This document shows, one piece after another, positions 42,116 through 48,641 of a stretch of DNA of 48,641 nucleotides. The first letter of the stretch is position 1. Every line of letters starts with the position of its first letter. The stretch comes from Solidesulfovibrio alcoholivorans DSM 5433. GTDB taxonomy: Bacteria; Desulfobacterota; Desulfovibrionia; Desulfovibrionales; Desulfovibrionaceae. The position numbers and the translations under genes are program-made. The stretch spans positions 1-48,641 of the forward strand of contig NZ_JNJA01000021.1 of the NCBI RefSeq assembly GCF_000702665.1, read 5' to 3'. The notes beneath the pieces are model-generated. The model was not told the origin of the DNA, searched no databases, and saw only the letters and a program-made list of their open reading frames with translations.

Positions 42116-43704
42116 GAACCCGGCGCGCCCTCGGGGCGCAACAGCGGAAACAGGATCACTTCGCGGATGGAGGCCTGGTCGGTGAGCAGCATGACGAGCC
42201 TGTCGATGCCGATGCCCTCCCCCGCCGCCGGCGGCATGCCGTATTCCAGGGCGCGGACGTAATCGTCGTCCATTTGGTGGGCCTCGTCGTCGCCGGCTTC
42301 CTTCTCGCGGACCTGCTCCTCGAAGCGCAGGCGCTGGTCCACGGGATCGTTGAGCTCGGAAAAGGCGTTGGCCATCTCGCGGCCGGCGATGAAGAGCTCG
42401 AAGCGGTCGGTGATGTCCGGGTCCTCGGTGTTCTTGCGCGACAACGGCGAAATTTCCGTGGGATAATGGTAGATGAAGTGCGGTTGGATGAGCTTGGGCT
42501 CGACGAAGATGTCGAAGAGCTTGGCCTGGACCTTGCCGAGCTTTTCGCCCTTGAGCACCTTTTCGCCGCTTTTTTCCACAAGGGCCTTGGCCGTGTCGAA
42601 GTTGCTGTAGACCTCGGGCGCGATGCCTCCGATGGTCTCCAGGGAGTCGTGGAAGCGCACGCGCGCCCAGCTTCCCTCGGCCAGACAGATCTCCTGGCCC
42701 TGGTAGCTCACGGTGTCCGAACCGGTCACGGTGCGGGCGATGTGGCTGAAAAGCCGCTCGGTCAGGTCCATGAGGTCGGTGTACCGGGCAAAGGCCCAGT
42801 AGAACTCGCACATGGTGAATTCGGGGTTGTGCCGCGTGGAGATGCCTTCGTTGCGGAAGTTGCGCCCCACCTCGTAGACCTTCTCGAAGCCGCCCACGAG
42901 CAGGCGCTTGAGGTAGAGCTCCGGGGCGATGCGCATGTAAAGGCCCATGTCCAGGGCGTTGTGGTGCGTGACGAAGGGCTTGGCCGTGGCGCCGCCGGGG
43001 ATGGCCTGCATCATGGGGGTCTCGACCTCCATGAAGCCGGCGTTGTCGAGGCAGGCGCGCAGCTCGCGCACGATGGCCGTGCGGGCCTTGAAGATCTCCA
43101 CGGAGCGCGGCGTGACGATGAGGTCCACGTAGCGCTGGCGGTAGCGCGTCTCCACGTCCTTGAGGCCGTGGTACTTCTCGGGCAGGGGCCGCATGGACTT
43201 GGTCAGGAGCTTGACCGTGGCGGCGTGCAGGGTGAGTTCGCCGGTCTTGGTGCGGAAGAGCTTGCCCGTGACGCCGACGATGTCGCCGATGTCGAACTTC
43301 TTGAAGACGGCGTAGACTTCCTGGCCGAGGGATTCGCGCTCGGCAAAGACCTGCACCCGGCCCGAGGCGTCCTGGATGGTGAAGAAGGCCACCTTGCCGA
43401 AGGAGCGCAACGACACGATGCGCCCGGCCAGGCAGAAGCCCTCGTCCAGTTTGGCCAGGGCCTCTTCGTCCAGGGGCTCGTGGCTGGCGACGACGCGGCC
43501 GATGTCGTCGACCTTCTTGAAATCGTTCGGGTAAAGCGGAACGCCCTCGTCAAGGAGTTGGACAGCCTTGGCGATGCGGTTCTTGAAGACTTCGTTGAGC
43601 TCATCCCGGGCGTCGAGGCTTTCGAGCAGGGGGCGGAAGTCCTCCACCCGCTTGGACTTGACCGGGAGCTTGTATTCTTTTTTGCGTGGTGCGTCGGTGC
43701 CCAC
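42112..43704 (-). CDS. lysS: Lysyl-tRNA synthetase, class II
   Basis: 530 residues. An N-terminal OB-fold anticodon-binding domain (GRIVSLRSFGKVAFFTIQDASGRVQVF) precedes the class II core: motif 1 around FMEVETPMM, motif 2 RNFRNEGISTRHNPEFTMCEFY and motif 3 GIGIDRLVMLLTD. It charges tRNA-Lys. The start is GTG at 43702-43704 with ACGGAG upstream, beginning VGTDAPRKKEYKLPV; upstream in-frame sequence has no ribosome site. First gene of the minus-strand operon reaching to fabZ. No T-box structure was recognised in the short leader. Confidence 0.96.
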   Translation of the reverse strand: MGTDAPRKKEYKLPVKSKRVEDFRPLLESLDARDELNEVFKNRIAKAVQLLDEGVPLYPNDFKKVDDIGRVVASHEPLDEEALAKLDEGFCLAGRIVSLRSFGKVAFFTIQDASGRVQVFAERESLGQEVYAVFKKFDIGDIVGVTGKLFRTKTGELTLHAATVKLLTKSMRPLPEKYHGLKDVETRYRQRYVDLIVTPRSVEIFKARTAIVRELRACLDNAGFMEVETPMMQAIPGGATAKPFVTHHNALDMGLYMRIAPELYLKRLLVGGFEKVYEVGRNFRNEGISTRHNPEFTMCEFYWAFARYTDLMDLTERLFSHIARTVTGSDTVSYQGQEICLAEGSWARVRFHDSLETIGGIAPEVYSNFDTAKALVEKSGEKVLKGEKLGKVQAKLFDIFVEPKLIQPHFIYHYPTEISPLSRKNTEDPDITDRFELFIAGREMANAFSELNDPVDQRLRFEEQVREKEAGDDEAHQMDDDYVRALEYGMPPAAGEGIGIDRLVMLLTDQASIREVILFPLLRPEGAPGS

Positions 43705-43841
43705 GGGAATTCTCCGTTGCTTGAGGCGTGGTTGCTTTGCGGAAAGGGCAAGCGCATCTGGGTACGAGAAATGCGTGACGCCGTCAAGAATGGCCCGTGA
43801 CACGGCGGCAGACAAAAATTCCTTCCCGGGCAAAAAAAACC

Positions 43842-43870
43842 TTGACGCAGCGGCCCGGGCGGGATAGATG
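43842..43870 (+). promoter_or_regulatory. Possible promoter of tRNA-Asn
   Basis: TTGACG (43842-43847) and TAGATG (43865-43870), 17 nt apart, end 18 nt before the tRNA. The -35 is good; the -10 is weak (GATAGATGG). Confidence 0.4.
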
Positions 43871-43888
43871 GCTACCTCGCTTCGACAT

Positions 43889-43964
43889 TCCCCGGTAGCT
43901 CAATTGGCAGAGCGGGTGGCTGTTAACCACTAGGTTGGCGGTTCGAGTCCGTCCCGGGGAGCCA
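43889..43964 (+). tRNA. tRNA-Asn (anticodon GTT)
   Basis: 76 nt including encoded CCA. The acceptor stem TCCCCGG pairs with CCGGGGA; the anticodon loop CTGTTAA gives GUU; TTCGAGTCC forms the T-loop. A terminator follows at 43974-44005. The base composition changes beyond this gene, as for islands inserted next to tRNA genes. Confidence 0.97.
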
Positions 43965-43973
43965 GCAGATTCA

Positions 43974-44005
43974 GGGAGTTAGGCTAAACACCTAGCTCCC
44001 TTTTT
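43974..44005 (+). terminator. Terminator after tRNA-Asn
   Basis: GGGAGTTAGG and CCTAGCTCCC form a stem with a short loop, followed by TTTTT. Placed 10 nt after the tRNA CCA. Confidence 0.8.
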
Positions 44006-44379
44006 CTTTTGCAGGCAACTTTGTCCCCCACCTGTCCCCCAATTTGAGATTGTACGCGAGTGAAAGTTGGTGAAAGTCGCCCCTACGCCAAAGGGGAAAG
44101 CGGCCCATGGGGGACTGTCCCCCGGCAGCCTACCCGTCACCCCGCTCTCTCCCCTCCTCTTGAACCCTCCCGGCAGGGAATGCTATCCACCGCCATGAAT
44201 GGATCATCGCCGCAGCCCTTGCCATGCTGCCGGTAGTGTGCCTGGGCGTTTCGGCTTTGACCGACACAAGGTTGCGGAGATTCCCAAACACGTGGTCCGG
44301 GATAAACGAAAGAAAGGCGATTGAGGAACGTGATTTTTTGCCGTTTAAGGCCGGCATAGAGCCAATAAGGCATGAATTG

Positions 44380-44841
44380 CTAGCGCTTCATGGGGTACAC
44401 TGTATGATTGGGATCAAGCCAAAGAAGATGGAATATATTGTGCTCTACCAAGCCCCATAAGCGTCCAGGTGCATCACCTACGTCAAGTTGATGTAGTAAA
44501 ACCGTCTTGTCGAGACCAATGGTTTCAAGTCTTTTTTGTGCCGCCTTGCACAGCATATCTCCTGGCATAGTGTGCGAGTGTCCACGCCTCTTGAAAATTT
44601 GATTATATTGTTGATTTTCGTATGAAATCAATTGCTGTCTGTGTTTTGTGAGCTTCCTAAAGGTACATGGCCATGGCCCTGACTGGTCCATGAGTCTAAA
44701 GTTCCATCCAATAGGTTTGTTGAGTGAGTCGTCTGGATTTTCAGAGCGTCCCGTTTCTTGTTTTAACTTTCGTGGGATTTCCTTCTGTGCGGTATTTTTT
44801 GCGCCTGAAGGTTGTTCACTCATGGATGTTTTCTTGCTCAT
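44380..44841 (-). CDS. Unknown protein, candidate toxin partner of Panacea protein
   Basis: 153 residues. The C-terminal two thirds contain a recognisable but functionally unnamed pattern: GWNFRLMDQSGPWPCTF, then LLHQLDVGDAPGRLWGLVEHNIFHLLWLDPNHTVYP. The HN-IFH-LLW-DPNH-VYP string recurs in small bacterial proteins of unknown function, some in defence or toxin-antitoxin contexts (from memory, not checked). It starts 7 nt after the Panacea gene on the same strand, using ATG at 44839-44841, or TTG at 44847. The N-terminal 40 residues are polar. If this is a PanT toxin its target cannot be read from the sequence. Confidence 0.6.
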   Translation of the reverse strand: MSKKTSMSEQPSGAKNTAQKEIPRKLKQETGRSENPDDSLNKPIGWNFRLMDQSGPWPCTFRKLTKHRQQLISYENQQYNQIFKRRGHSHTMPGDMLCKAAQKRLETIGLDKTVLLHQLDVGDAPGRLWGLVEHNIFHLLWLDPNHTVYPMKR

Positions 44842-44847
44842 AAGCAA

Positions 44848-45279
44848 CTACTTCAGGCCGCTATAGTATTCTGCCATGGAAGCATGCGTTATAATTTCAG
44901 AGCAAGGGGCACCATCAGGGCATCCCCTTCTGGCCATTTTCCAGGGGTCTTCAAGGTGACTCAATTCAACAAGCCACTGGGAATTTTTGTTTCCATAATC
45001 ACGGATTACAACATCAATGGTCTCTTTGTGGTAATCCTTAAGGCGCGATGAATCTCCTTCTGGGATAGAATCGATCCTGTACTGTCCCTGGTGTTTGAAA
45101 AACAATCTTGGAGCTACTGGGCCATTCGCCCAAGCTTGAATTTCATCGTCAAAAATCGGTTCATCGTCCCAAACCAAAGCCCATGCTTGAGAATAATACA
45201 CCAGCTTTTGCAGCTTAATGGTGGTCAAGGGCCCCATTTTCTCTAGGATATATTGTGCAACATCCAGGCTAGAGGCCAT
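44848..45279 (-). CDS. Panacea (DUF4065/SocA-like) domain protein, probable antitoxin
   Basis: 143 residues. DVAQYILEKMGPLTTIKLQKLVYYSQAWALVWDDEPIFDDEIQAWANGPVAPRLFFKHQGQY is the classic Panacea/SocA pattern (KLQKLVYY.Q...L...G.P.F...I.AW..GPV.P.L). Panacea domains act as antitoxins that neutralise unrelated toxin domains, or as proteolytic adaptors (SocA with ClpXP). The start at 45277-45279 has GAGGAGG upstream. The protein is directly followed by the unknown gene at 44380-44841, the layout of a PanAT pair. AT-richer codons than the neighbours to the left suggest transfer. Confidence 0.85.
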   Translation of the reverse strand: MASSLDVAQYILEKMGPLTTIKLQKLVYYSQAWALVWDDEPIFDDEIQAWANGPVAPRLFFKHQGQYRIDSIPEGDSSRLKDYHKETIDVVIRDYGNKNSQWLVELSHLEDPWKMARRGCPDGAPCSEIITHASMAEYYSGLK

Positions 45280-45506
45280 AACAGAAACCTCCTCTTTGTG
45301 GTGCTAGGCACTTTTTCAAGACATCCTTAAGCATTTTTCGCGCCAAAGCAATGCATAATTTAACCAGACATTTTATTTCAGTGGGTTAGATGTTTCAAAC
45401 TAGACACGAGTTCGCCCCCGAACGATGGCTCGCCATGACCGCACCGGCAACGAAAAGCGGCCCACCTCCGAAGAAGCAGGCCGCCCATGATCCGGTTGCC
45501 GGGGTC

Positions 45507-45914
45507 CTAGTCCTGGGGTGCTTCGACCGGAACCTTCTCCACAATCTTCTTGAGCGCATCGGCCACTTCCCCGGCAAGGTCGGGATGCTGATGGATGACG
45601 CGCATTCCGTCGCTCCACACCCGGGACGCTTCGTCCTGTTGCTCCCGCACTGCGCGTTCCTCTGCCGTGGGCTCGGGGCTCCGGGCCGTTGACTCGGTGT
45701 CCAGGTATTCGCCTAAGTCGCGGGACCGCTTTTCCAGGGCGCGAAGCAACAAGGTCAGCCCGCCCACACTCCACTCACGGTCATTGTGGGTCATGTCGTC
45801 CACCGCCTGGGCCAGGAAGCCGAGCGCGTCACCGATCTCGTGCCCTTCGTTCATGGCGTGGTTCACGAGCTCCTTGTAGCCGTCGAAGGCTTGGGCCAGC
45901 TTTGTGCTATCCAT
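45507..45914 (-). CDS. Hypothetical protein (third gene of short overlapping operon)
   Basis: 135 residues, not recognised. It is predicted to be largely helical (LAQAFDGYKELVNHAMNEGHEIGDALGFLAQAVDDM, then charged helices and ADALKKIVEKVPVEA). No signal peptide or membrane helix. The start overlaps the end of the previous gene by 8 nt. The three genes 46438 to 45507 form a compact minus-strand operon, GC-rich, divergent from the XRE regulator, as seen in phage early regions. Confidence 0.6.
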   Translation of the reverse strand: MDSTKLAQAFDGYKELVNHAMNEGHEIGDALGFLAQAVDDMTHNDREWSVGGLTLLLRALEKRSRDLGEYLDTESTARSPEPTAEERAVREQQDEASRVWSDGMRVIHQHPDLAGEVADALKKIVEKVPVEAPQD

Positions 45915-46239
45915 TAACCACCTCCCGAATCACGGCTGTCTCAGAAGAAAGGGGCTCCACCACAACGCCAACGATTGCGCCACATTCTGCGGTCGGATGG
46001 TGAACGGTCGCGTGCTGGAAACAAACCCGTCCCACCTCAGCGGTTAGGGCGGCTTCCATCGAATTGAGTTTCTGTTCGGAGACTTCCAGAAGCGTTTCCA
46101 GGACCACGGCAACATGATTGGGGTTTACGGTCATCCCCAGTTCGTCCATTTCGATGAGAATTTCCTTGAACGCACGAATGGGCCGCAGGGCAACCTCGAC
46201 AACACCGATCAGGCTCATGGAATACGTCATGTTATCCAT
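45907..46239 (-). CDS. Hypothetical protein (second gene of short overlapping operon)
   Basis: 110 residues, not recognised. MSLIGVVEVALRPIRAFKEILIEMDELGM may be an amphipathic helix; ALTAEVGRVCFQHATVHHPTAECGAIVGVV contains Cys and His that could bind metal. The start at 46237-46239 is preceded by GGAGG. Overlaps both flanking genes by 8 nt. Confidence 0.6.
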   Translation of the reverse strand: MDNMTYSMSLIGVVEVALRPIRAFKEILIEMDELGMTVNPNHVAVVLETLLEVSEQKLNSMEAALTAEVGRVCFQHATVHHPTAECGAIVGVVVEPLSSETAVIREVVNG

Positions 46240-46438
46240 GACACACCTCCACGGAACCCGGCAGGATGGGGAGAATCGGCGCACAGGGCTCCACGGGCAG
46301 CGCGGCGGGGCCATCGCCAAAGAATGGGCGGGAATGGCCGCACAGGGCCTTGAGGAGCGTCCAGGCGTGGACGGCGGCGAGGATGCAGGGTTGGGATTGA
46401 ACGCGGACGTGGGACAGGATAAGCGGATGCTCAGCCAT
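46232..46438 (-). CDS. Hypothetical small protein (first gene of short overlapping operon)
   Basis: 68 residues, not recognised. It begins MAEHPLILSHVRVQSQPCILAAVHAW with ATG at 46436-46438 and GGAGG in front. Rich in Pro, Cys and His toward the C-terminus. Probable promoter and operator at 46538-46566. Confidence 0.55.
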   Translation of the reverse strand: MAEHPLILSHVRVQSQPCILAAVHAWTLLKALCGHSRPFFGDGPAALPVEPCAPILPILPGSVEVCHG

Positions 46439-46537
46439 GCTCGAAACCTCCATGAAAGGTTGCGGGTTGGTCAGGCCCGGCCGGGTGTTCGCGCACCTTG
46501 TCGGGCTGATTTTTTGGACAACTGATAATTGACAGGT

Positions 46538-46566
46538 GTTGTATTTTAGTACAACGGACAGGTCAA
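46538..46566 (-). promoter_or_regulatory. Promoter of the short operon with overlapping GTTGTA-N6-TACAAC operator
   Basis: On the minus strand, TTGACC (46566-46561) and TACAAC (46543-46538) are 17 nt apart. The -10 is one half of a perfect dyad GTTGTA-TTTTAG-TACAAC (46538-46555). A dyad over a promoter next to an XRE gene is the usual form of a repressor operator. Confidence 0.55.
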
Positions 46567-46573
46567 GGAGAAT

Positions 46574-46792
46574 GTGGTTATAAACTACCACATGAAGATA
46601 ATGAGCAACCTCAAAGAAATAATGGAATCAAGGGGTGTTAGCGTTCGAGGTCTCGCGGACCTGACCAAGCTGTCCACAAGGACAGTAATGTGCGCACGCG
46701 GGCCAGAAATCCGCCAATGCCGCCTGGAGACCCTGGCCACAATCGCCGGGGCGCTCGGGGTCAGGACGAAGGACTTGTATGAGGAGGAGTGA
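46574..46792 (+). CDS. XRE-family HTH regulator
   Basis: 72 residues. SNLKEIMESRGVSVRGLADLTKLSTRTVMCARGPEIRQCRLETLATIAGALGVRTKDLYEEE has the five-helix Cro/CI pattern with the recognition helix in the LSTRTVMCAR region. The start is taken as GTG at 46574 (AAGGAG close upstream); ATG at 46592 or 46601 would shorten it. It diverges from the three-gene operon and is likely to repress it and itself through the palindrome just upstream. Confidence 0.8.
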   Translation: MVINYHMKIMSNLKEIMESRGVSVRGLADLTKLSTRTVMCARGPEIRQCRLETLATIAGALGVRTKDLYEEE

Positions 46793-46890
46793 TCCGCCTA
46801 TATTAGGTTGCACTTTCTATAGACCACCGGACCGGAAGGCTGTATGCGCGATCCAACTCTCTAAAAAAACTACCAAATTATGAGAACATT

Positions 46891-47586
46891 ATGAAAACAA
46901 TTTGCCTTCTCATGGCCCTATCTTTGATACTACCTTGGCAAGCAATCGGATGTCAATTTGACACAGACTGCAATGTCGGCAGCACATGCATAAAACAAGG
47001 AACAAGTCTATATGGTGTTTGCATGGGCGGTCTTTACCCTGGGAATCGCCACGACAGACAGCCTGTGTATTCCCCAACGGATATCAATCATACTTATGGG
47101 AATACTTGTGAATTTAATACTGACTGTGGCCCTGGTAGCGTTTGTGCCAAAGGTCAAAGTCTTTATGGCGTATGCTTAATGGATTCGACGTATGGATATG
47201 CCAATATGGGAAAAAAAAATGACTCGACACCAATTATCGTTGGCGGGGTTGTCGCGGGGTTGTTATTGGCGGCCATCATATACAAGGCATTTAACTCTTC
47301 ATCCCCTGGCGATCCACAAACGATGAAATCCCTTGAAAAATATCGAGAAACCCCTTCTCGCCATACTAGCAAAGAACTTGAACAAATGCGCCGCCAGGAG
47401 CTTATTACCCAACTTGCCAATGTGGGTGTCGAGCCTTCAGCAGGGGCGACCGTGGCCGACATGCAGGATATGGTCGCTAGAATTAAATGGTCGCAGCAGA
47501 TAAAATCAGACTGTGGAAAAGTCATTGATTGGCGAGCGCACACAATTATGGAGCTCCAAACTATGAGTATTAACGGCTGCAATTAA
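46891..47586 (+). CDS. Membrane protein with two Cys-rich tandem repeats
   Basis: 231 residues. A signal sequence (MKTICLLMALSLILPWQAIG) ends at a Cys, so it could be a lipoprotein (lipobox-like AIGC). Two repeats follow: CQFDTDCNVGSTC-N10-C and CEFNTDCGPGSVC-N9-C, each ending LYGVC, probably disulfide-bonded outside the cytoplasm. A membrane helix (PIIVGGVVAGLLLAAIIYKAF) comes at about 113-133 and a polar C-terminal half with helices (KELEQMRRQELITQLANVGVE). Function unknown. AT-rich codons compared with the chromosome suggest transfer. Confidence 0.7.
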   Translation: MKTICLLMALSLILPWQAIGCQFDTDCNVGSTCIKQGTSLYGVCMGGLYPGNRHDRQPVYSPTDINHTYGNTCEFNTDCGPGSVCAKGQSLYGVCLMDSTYGYANMGKKNDSTPIIVGGVVAGLLLAAIIYKAFNSSSPGDPQTMKSLEKYRETPSRHTSKELEQMRRQELITQLANVGVEPSAGATVADMQDMVARIKWSQQIKSDCGKVIDWRAHTIMELQTMSINGCN

Positions 47587-47609
47587 CAATTACTCCCACA
47601 AGGACAGAC

Positions 47610-48104
47610 ATGATAGATATAAACGAAAAATTAAATGAGGCTAATTTCTTTTTAGAAAAACTCAACCAGTCGATTACACGCGATTCCATGCGAGAGGTTA
47701 GATACTATTTGAGTGCCTTTCTATCTGCATCACGATCTATACTGCAATATTCTCTAAGCAAGGCAAAATCAAGAAACCCAAGCCAGCAAAAATGGTATGA
47801 AAACAGAGTCCGCAATGATATGTTTTTATTTTTCAAAAATCTTAGAGATAGTAATATACATAGGCAACCCGTTTCATATTCTAAGGATTGCACTGTATGC
47901 GTTGGCACAACCCTGATCGACAGAGAGACATTGGGCGAAACGTATATTCCATCTCTGAACAAAGACTATTATAGATACTATTTCAAAGACTGGCCAAAAA
48001 ATGATGACCTGGGATCATTGTCCAGTAACTACCTCAAAGAGATAAAGCAACTTGTCGATGAAGGCATCGCTAAGGGCTATATCTCGGCACAGCAAGACGG
48101 TTGA
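47610..48104 (+). CDS. Hypothetical protein
   Basis: 164 residues, not recognised. The N-terminal part is helical (LNEANFFLEKLNQSITRDSMREVRYYLSAFLSASRSILQYSLSKA), then FLFFKNLRDSNIHRQPV, a pattern of helical-bundle proteins such as HEPN-like domains (R....H near RDSNIH), which is only suggestive. 24 nt after the Cys-repeat gene, AT-rich. A hairpin GGTTGGTCA/TGACCAACC at 48125-48146 follows. Confidence 0.65.
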   Translation: MIDINEKLNEANFFLEKLNQSITRDSMREVRYYLSAFLSASRSILQYSLSKAKSRNPSQQKWYENRVRNDMFLFFKNLRDSNIHRQPVSYSKDCTVCVGTTLIDRETLGETYIPSLNKDYYRYYFKDWPKNDDLGSLSSNYLKEIKQLVDEGIAKGYISAQQDG

Positions 48105-48124
48105 GCGAGTGTTTGAGGCAAATG

Positions 48125-48146
48125 GGTTGGTCAAAAATGACCAACC
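48125..48146. repeat. 9-bp inverted repeat
   Basis: GGTTGGTCA-AAAA-TGACCAACC, perfect, 21 nt after the stop of the hypothetical gene. It may be a terminator without T-tract or a binding site. Confidence 0.5.
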
Positions 48147-48213
48147 AGCAGAAAACCAAGCCACCACGCCACTTCATGCCGGAGACAGTGGGGACAAAAT
48201 CACGCCAGACCAC

Positions 48214-48489
48214 CTACCCCCCTGACGTGATCCGATACCGCCCTTCCACGATCTTGAGCCGCCCGCTCGCTATCAACTGATATACCGACCTCGGCCGTGT
48301 CCCTGGCTCAACGTCCAGTTGCAGCCGCAGCACGGGCAGATACCAACGCTCGATGACCCGGCGGATGCGCTGTTTCTCCTCCTGGCGCACGAACCGGCCG
48401 AAGCGGAGACGCACTTGCCCGGCAGGATCGAGGAACGCCTCGGTGTCCTTGGTGGCCAGCCACGTCAGCGGATCAAATGGAGTCGGCAT
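48214..48489 (-). CDS. Hypothetical protein with excisionase-like C-terminal HTH
   Basis: 91 residues with ATG at 48487-48489 and no clear ribosome site. The end, TRPRSVYQLIASGRLKIVEGRYRITSGG, resembles the winged HTH of excisionase-like proteins (Y.LI.SG.L....GR.R). If so it may regulate excision of the island. A terminator lies just upstream (48539-48569), ending a transcript from the right, so this gene would be at the start of a new unit. Confidence 0.5.
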   Translation of the reverse strand: MPTPFDPLTWLATKDTEAFLDPAGQVRLRFGRFVRQEEKQRIRRVIERWYLPVLRLQLDVEPGTRPRSVYQLIASGRLKIVEGRYRITSGG

Positions 48490-48538
48490 GATCGGCAGGA
48501 TGTCATGGGCGGGAATGATCGCCAAGGTGGGAGGACAT

Positions 48539-48569
48539 AAAAAAAGCCCCGGGGGGAGGCCCGAGGCTT
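48539..48569 (-). terminator. Rho-independent terminator for a gene beyond the right edge
   Basis: On the minus strand GCCTCGGG and CCCGGGGC form a stem with a six-base loop, followed by seven T (48545-48539). It stops transcripts coming from the right. Confidence 0.8.
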
Positions 48570-48641
48570 CGAGGGAGGGGGAACCTACATTCTGTCTTTC
48601 GCCGAACACGTTGTCGCCAGGTGGGGGCGGGCAGTTACACG

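Larger units (their letters stand above)
43965..48641. mobile_element. Putative genomic island / prophage remnant adjacent to tRNA-Asn
   Basis: Beyond the tRNA the genes are short, mostly unrecognised and of mixed composition: AT-richer around 44200-45400 and 46500-48100, GC-rich between. A Panacea-type pair, an XRE regulator with operator, short overlapping genes and an excisionase-like C-terminus fit an integrated element. Gene-free 44006-44379 has repeated TGTCCCCCA motifs close to the tRNA, possibly part of an attachment region. No integrase or transposase lies in the window; it may lie to the right. No second copy of the tRNA 3' end was found. Confidence 0.5.

Noticed and set aside
43705..43888. 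T-box or other riboswitch before lysS
   Set aside because: The space is short, holds the tRNA promoter region on the other strand and shows no T-box motif or anti-terminator pair.
44224..44460. Plus-strand 78-residue open frame
   Set aside because: It overlaps the end of the better supported minus-strand gene at 44380, has no ribosome site and shows no family pattern.

Overview
The window is high-GC chromosomal DNA, apart from its last 4.5 kb. The gene set points to a Desulfovibrionaceae-type deltaproteobacterium (Desulfovibrio/Solidesulfovibrio-like): BamA with an N-terminal extension, a lysS-lolC-lolD-bamA-skp-fabZ operon, HslVU next to argB, a HesB-like selenoprotein, and many GC-rich palindromes between genes. 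The genus is inferred from gene content and style; no database search was possible.

Layout. (1) 1-247: palindromic repeats, no gene. (2) 248-6853, minus strand: a six-gene surface-glycan operon (UDP-glucuronate decarboxylase, GtrB-like polyprenyl-phosphate glycosyltransferase, family 2 glycosyltransferase, B12-type radical SAM enzyme, second family 2 glycosyltransferase, CDP-paratose 2-epimerase-like SDR). (3) 6938-14747: prmA, two members of a small-protein family, then a cell-envelope O-acylation locus with an MBOAT acyltransferase between two SGNH proteins, one of which carries six LysM domains. (4) 14768-19772: dinB, a third small protein and glycogen phosphorylase, bracketed by inverted copies of a composite repeat of about 0.4 kb. 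(5) 19782-25662: YprB-like RNase H protein, a methyltransferase, hslV-hslU-argB and a Tam-like methyltransferase. (6) 25786-31047: a pspF-M16 peptidase-macrodomain operon divergent from a phage-shock operon (pspA followed by two B-C modules) driven from a recognisable sigma-54 promoter. (7) 31094-33817: flavoprotein, pyrR and three tandem HesB/IscA-like genes; the first contains an in-frame TGA at 32717-32719 followed by a bacterial SECIS-like hairpin and is best read as a selenoprotein. (8) 34162-36272: response regulator and GAF/HD-GYP protein. (9) 36302-43704: the outer-membrane biogenesis operon lysS-lolC-lolD-bamA-skp-fabZ. (10) 43889-43964: tRNA-Asn(GUU), then a region of mixed base composition with a Panacea-type toxin-antitoxin candidate, three short overlapping genes divergent from an XRE regulator with a palindromic operator, a Cys-repeat membrane protein and further unknowns. 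This looks like a genomic island or prophage remnant next to the tRNA.

The most notable points are the selenocysteine-containing HesB-like gene and its Cys-containing and degenerate neighbours; the dispersed palindrome family, one copy of which is read through as an in-frame linker inside pspF; the long inverted repeats around dinB-glgP; the duplicated pspBC modules; the LysM-SGNH/MBOAT locus; and the PanAT-like pair in the island.
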